64,000 bases of DNA from Halorussus ruber (GTDB lineage Archaea > Halobacteriota > Halobacteria > Halobacteriales > Haladaptataceae): NCBI RefSeq assembly GCF_004765785.1, contig NZ_SBIT01000009.1:208179-272178 (forward strand). The letters run 5' to 3'. Shown piece after piece: positions 61,424 through 64,000 of the stretch (the first letter of the stretch is position 1; the number at the start of each line of letters is the position of its first letter). Made by a program: the position numbers and the translations under genes. The notes beneath the pieces are model-generated. The model saw nothing but the letters and a program-made list of their open reading frames with translations, was not told the DNA's origin and did not search any database.

Positions 61424-62100
61424 TGCGCGCTCGCCTCCTCGGCGGCCTCGGCGCGCTCCTGACGCTGGTCGCGGGGGCTGTCGTCGTCTCGCCGGACCTC
61501 GCCGCCTCCCTCTCGGCGGTCGTCTCGGCGCTCGAATCGCAGGGTCCCGAGCGCCTCCTGCTGGTCCTCGGGGCGGCGGTCGGCCTCTACGCGGCGTGGG
61601 CCGCCCGGACCGGCACGCCCGAGCGGTCCGCGGTCGAGGGTCCGGCGGCCAGATTCGAGGGCGCTAACGGGGGCAACGCGCCGGAGACGGTGAGCGCGGC
61701 CGACCGCGTCCTGACCGGCGAGGCGCTGGACGACCGCATCGCGGCGGCCTGCGAGGGCGACGACCGGGCGCTCCGGGCGGTCCGGTCGAACCTCGCCGCG
61801 ACCGCCGCCAGCGCCCGCGCTCGGTCCGCCGACCGGACGCCCGAACAAGCACGCCGGGAGGTCCGGTCCGGCGCGTGGACCGACGACGACATCGCGGCCG
61901 CCCTCCTCGCGGACGAGGAGGGTCCCGACTTCCCCCTGCTGGCCCGTCTCAGAGCGTGGCTCGACCCCGAGACCGAGCGCCAGCGCCGCATCGACAGGAC
62001 GATTGGGGCGGTCGAACGCATCTTCGAGAATCGAGGGGGAGATGGCGCGACGAGTCCCGACGACGGCGGCGACGACCCCGAACAGGAGGCCGACCGATGA
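61423..62100 (+). CDS. Uncharacterised two-helix protein in DUF58 operon
   Basis: 225 residues. Two membrane helices (about 5-22 and 42-60) precede an acidic cytosolic part with SLSAVVSALE and an Arg-rich region, ADRTPEQARREVRSGAWTDDD. It is the second gene of the unit and overlaps the previous stop (TGATG). Haloarchaeal DUF58/MoxR operons commonly contain such a small protein; no enzyme motif is visible. Confidence 0.72.
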   Translation: MRARLLGGLGALLTLVAGAVVVSPDLAASLSAVVSALESQGPERLLLVLGAAVGLYAAWAARTGTPERSAVEGPAARFEGANGGNAPETVSAADRVLTGEALDDRIAAACEGDDRALRAVRSNLAATAASARARSADRTPEQARREVRSGAWTDDDIAAALLADEEGPDFPLLARLRAWLDPETERQRRIDRTIGAVERIFENRGGDGATSPDDGGDDPEQEADR

Positions 62101-63599
62101 GCCGGGACCGACTCCGCGAGCGAGTCCCCCGGTTCCGTGGCTCGCTGGCCGGAACGTTGCTCTTGACCACGCTCGGCCTGCTGTACGCCGACGCAAGACT
62201 GTTCGCGGCCGCGGTCGTCCCGCTTTCCTACGTGGCCTTCGGGGCGCTCTCGTCGCTCTCCGGCGCGGCCGAACCCGAAATCGAGCGGACCTTCGACGCC
62301 GCGAGCCCGCCGCCGGGGAGCGAGGTCGAGGTCACCCTCACGGTCCGGAACGCTGGCGAGTCGGCGCTGACCGACGTGCGAGTCGTGGACGGCGTCCCCG
62401 ACGAGTTGTCCGTGGTCTCCGGCTCTCCTCGGGCCGCGCTCGCGCTCCGACCGGACGAGGAGGCCACCGTCTCCTACTCGGTCGTCGCCAAGCGCGGCGA
62501 GTACGACTTCGACGACCCCGCGGTCAGGGTCCGGACCGCCAGCGCGACCGACCGGGCCACCCTCGCGGTCGAGGCCTCGGGCGAGACGACCCTCGACTGC
62601 GCTCGCTCCGTCTCGGACCCGCCCTTCGGGGAGGCCTCGCCCCGTCGGGTCGGGACCCACACCACCGACTCGGGCGGCGAAGGCGTCGAGTTCCACTCGA
62701 CCCGCGAGTACCGCCCCGGCGACCCCATCAGTCGCATCGACTGGCGGCGCTTCGGCAAGACCGGCGACCTCACGACCGTCGAGTTCCGCGAGGAGCGCGC
62801 GGCCCGGACCGTGGTCGTGGTGGACGCCCGGCCGGTCACCAGAACGACCCCGAGCGCGGGCTATCCTAACGGCGCGGAACTCTGCGCCTACGCGGGCGAA
62901 CAATTATACGACGCGCTGACCGCGGCGAACGTGGCGACCAGCGTGACCGCGCTCGGCCTCGGCGACGAGGACGTTCCGGGCGGCCTCCCGGCCGACGACC
63001 TGCTCTGGGCGGCCTCCGACGGCGGGTCGAGCGCCCGACTCGTCTTCGAGGCAATCGGGAGCGCCGCCGACCGCGATAGCTCCGAGGAGGTCCCCGGCGA
63101 CGGGACTGGGGCCGGTGCGAAGTCTGATTCCGGGCCGGACGCGGGGCAATCGCCCGACTCGGCCTCGCCCTCGTCTGAAACTCCGACTGAACATCCGGCA
63201 GCGACCGACGGCGGTGAACAGACCGACAACGGGACCGAGGACCCGACCGTCCGGGCGCTCCTCGCTCGACTCCCGGCCGACGCGCAGGTCGTGCTGGTCT
63301 CGCCCGTGCTGGACGACTGGCCGCTCTCGCTGGCCCGGTCGGTGTCGGCGCGGGGCCACGACCTCGCGGTCCTGAGTCCCGACGTGACCGGCGGCGCGTC
63401 GTCGGCCGGGGAGTCGTCGGCCGGGGAGTCGCCGACCGGCGACTCCTCGCCCGGAGCGTCGCCCGGCCGAGCGATTGCGGGGACCCGCCGGGAGATTCGG
63501 CTCTGGGACCTCCGGACGACCGGTGCCGACACCGTGGACTGGTCGGTCTCCGACCCGCTGGGAATCGCGCTCGAACGCTCGCTGCAGACGCTGCTCTAA
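62097..63599 (+). CDS. DUF58 protein
   Basis: 500 residues. Two N-terminal helices (about 14-32 and 34-52) are followed by a beta-sandwich (EVEVTLTVRNAGESALTDVRVVDG). The DUF58 signature EFHSTREYRPGDPISRIDWR and RFGKTGDLTTVEFREERAARTVVVVDA lies at about 200-250, followed by a vWA-like remainder broken by a low-complexity insert (about 330-385). DUF58 proteins act with MoxR-type AAA ATPases; no MoxR is in the window. The ATGA overlap with the preceding gene implies coupling. Confidence 0.88.
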   Translation: MSRDRLRERVPRFRGSLAGTLLLTTLGLLYADARLFAAAVVPLSYVAFGALSSLSGAAEPEIERTFDAASPPPGSEVEVTLTVRNAGESALTDVRVVDGVPDELSVVSGSPRAALALRPDEEATVSYSVVAKRGEYDFDDPAVRVRTASATDRATLAVEASGETTLDCARSVSDPPFGEASPRRVGTHTTDSGGEGVEFHSTREYRPGDPISRIDWRRFGKTGDLTTVEFREERAARTVVVVDARPVTRTTPSAGYPNGAELCAYAGEQLYDALTAANVATSVTALGLGDEDVPGGLPADDLLWAASDGGSSARLVFEAIGSAADRDSSEEVPGDGTGAGAKSDSGPDAGQSPDSASPSSETPTEHPAATDGGEQTDNGTEDPTVRALLARLPADAQVVLVSPVLDDWPLSLARSVSARGHDLAVLSPDVTGGASSAGESSAGESPTGDSSPGASPGRAIAGTRREIRLWDLRTTGADTVDWSVSDPLGIALERSLQTLL

Positions 63600-63601
63600 C
63601 C

Positions 63602-64000
63602 ATGATGGACGAAATTCACGACGCGGCCGACCTCTCGGAGACGAACTGGGCACCGACTCGCGCGAGTTCCGCCCTCGCGCTCCTCGGCACCGCTGGCGGC
63701 GTCGGGGCGCTCGCGCTCGTCGTCGGCGTCCCGAAGGGCACGGCGGTCGCCGCGGCGGGTGCGATTTGCCTCGCGCTCTCGCTCTGGCTGTTGACGTTCG
63801 AGACGTGGCGCGTCCCCGCCACGCTCGGGGCCAGCCTCCTGCTCGTCCCGGCGGGTGCAGGAATTACTGCCGGTGTGGGCTACGAGTCGCTGGTCGCGTT
63901 CGCGGTCTCCTTCCCGGCCGGGTCGCCGACCCGCGTCGTCGGCCAGATTCTCCGCATCGCGGGGGTGATGGCGGTCCTCTGGGGCTGTACGATTGCGGTC
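63602..64000 (+). CDS. Membrane protein (partial, runs off the window)
   Basis: The first 133 codons are visible. A short polar start (MMDEIHDAADLSETNWAP) is followed by four predicted helices (about 19-45, 48-66, 72-90 and 110-130). It is fourth in the transglutaminase/DUF58 unit, two bases after the DUF58 stop. The 3' end is outside the window. Function unknown. Confidence 0.7.
   Translation, partial: MMDEIHDAADLSETNWAPTRASSALALLGTAGGVGALALVVGVPKGTAVAAAGAICLALSLWLLTFETWRVPATLGASLLLVPAGAGITAGVGYESLVAFAVSFPAGSPTRVVGQILRIAGVMAVLWGCTIAV

Overview
The window is a GC-rich (about two thirds G+C by eye) archaeal chromosome segment from a halophilic euryarchaeon (class Halobacteria). The evidence is acidic, Asp/Glu-rich proteins, Tat-type twin-arginine secretion signals, leaderless promoters with TATA boxes about 27 nt before start codons, and families typical of haloarchaea: a HalX response regulator, a HalOD1 protein, a TrmB regulator, ADP-forming acetate-CoA ligase and a halolysin-type subtilase. 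The genus cannot be fixed from sequence alone. No tRNA, rRNA, CRISPR array or complete insertion sequence was seen.

Layout. 0-7.7 kb: sugar kinase, trehalose-6-phosphate synthase, a YbaK-like deacylase, small membrane proteins and ATP-type PEP carboxykinase. 7.7-13 kb: a leaderless acetate-CoA ligase/phosphotransacetylase-like operon divergent from pckA, then a zinc alcohol dehydrogenase. 13-19.5 kb: an acetyltransferase, a three-gene membrane/KaiC-like unit, a rhodanese lipoprotein, a UspA remnant, a CNNM protein and a subtilase. 20-24 kb: an RND exporter with its TrmB-type regulator. 25-26.9 kb: three uncharacterised genes behind a double DtxR-like palindrome. 27-35 kb: a Cys-less thioredoxin-like protein, a DUF1998 helicase, a ferritin-like protein, a ferredoxin and a nucleotidyltransferase. 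35.4-38.6 kb: a KaiC-like/winged-helix protein, a HalX response regulator and a repeat array. 38.8-42.7 kb: an ABC export system with a permease fused to a PrsW-like protease. 43-54 kb: P450, MFS, D-lactate/glycolate dehydrogenase, hydrolase and carotenoid oxygenase. 54-64 kb: DsrE-like, PQQ-propeller and TPP enzymes, then a transglutaminase/DUF58 operon running off the edge.

The strongest unexplained signal is dispersed, structured, non-coding DNA. Seven intergenic copies of a 120-190 bp rod-like hairpin share conserved ends and a conserved C-rich internal loop, while their stems differ in sequence and are compensated on both arms. A second family of three copies has its own compensated hairpin. 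A third repeat (four copies, 37.3-38.6 kb) flanks one gene in inverted orientation. Other points of interest are the putative iron-box operon, the ABC permease/PrsW fusion and several promoter-embedded palindromes.
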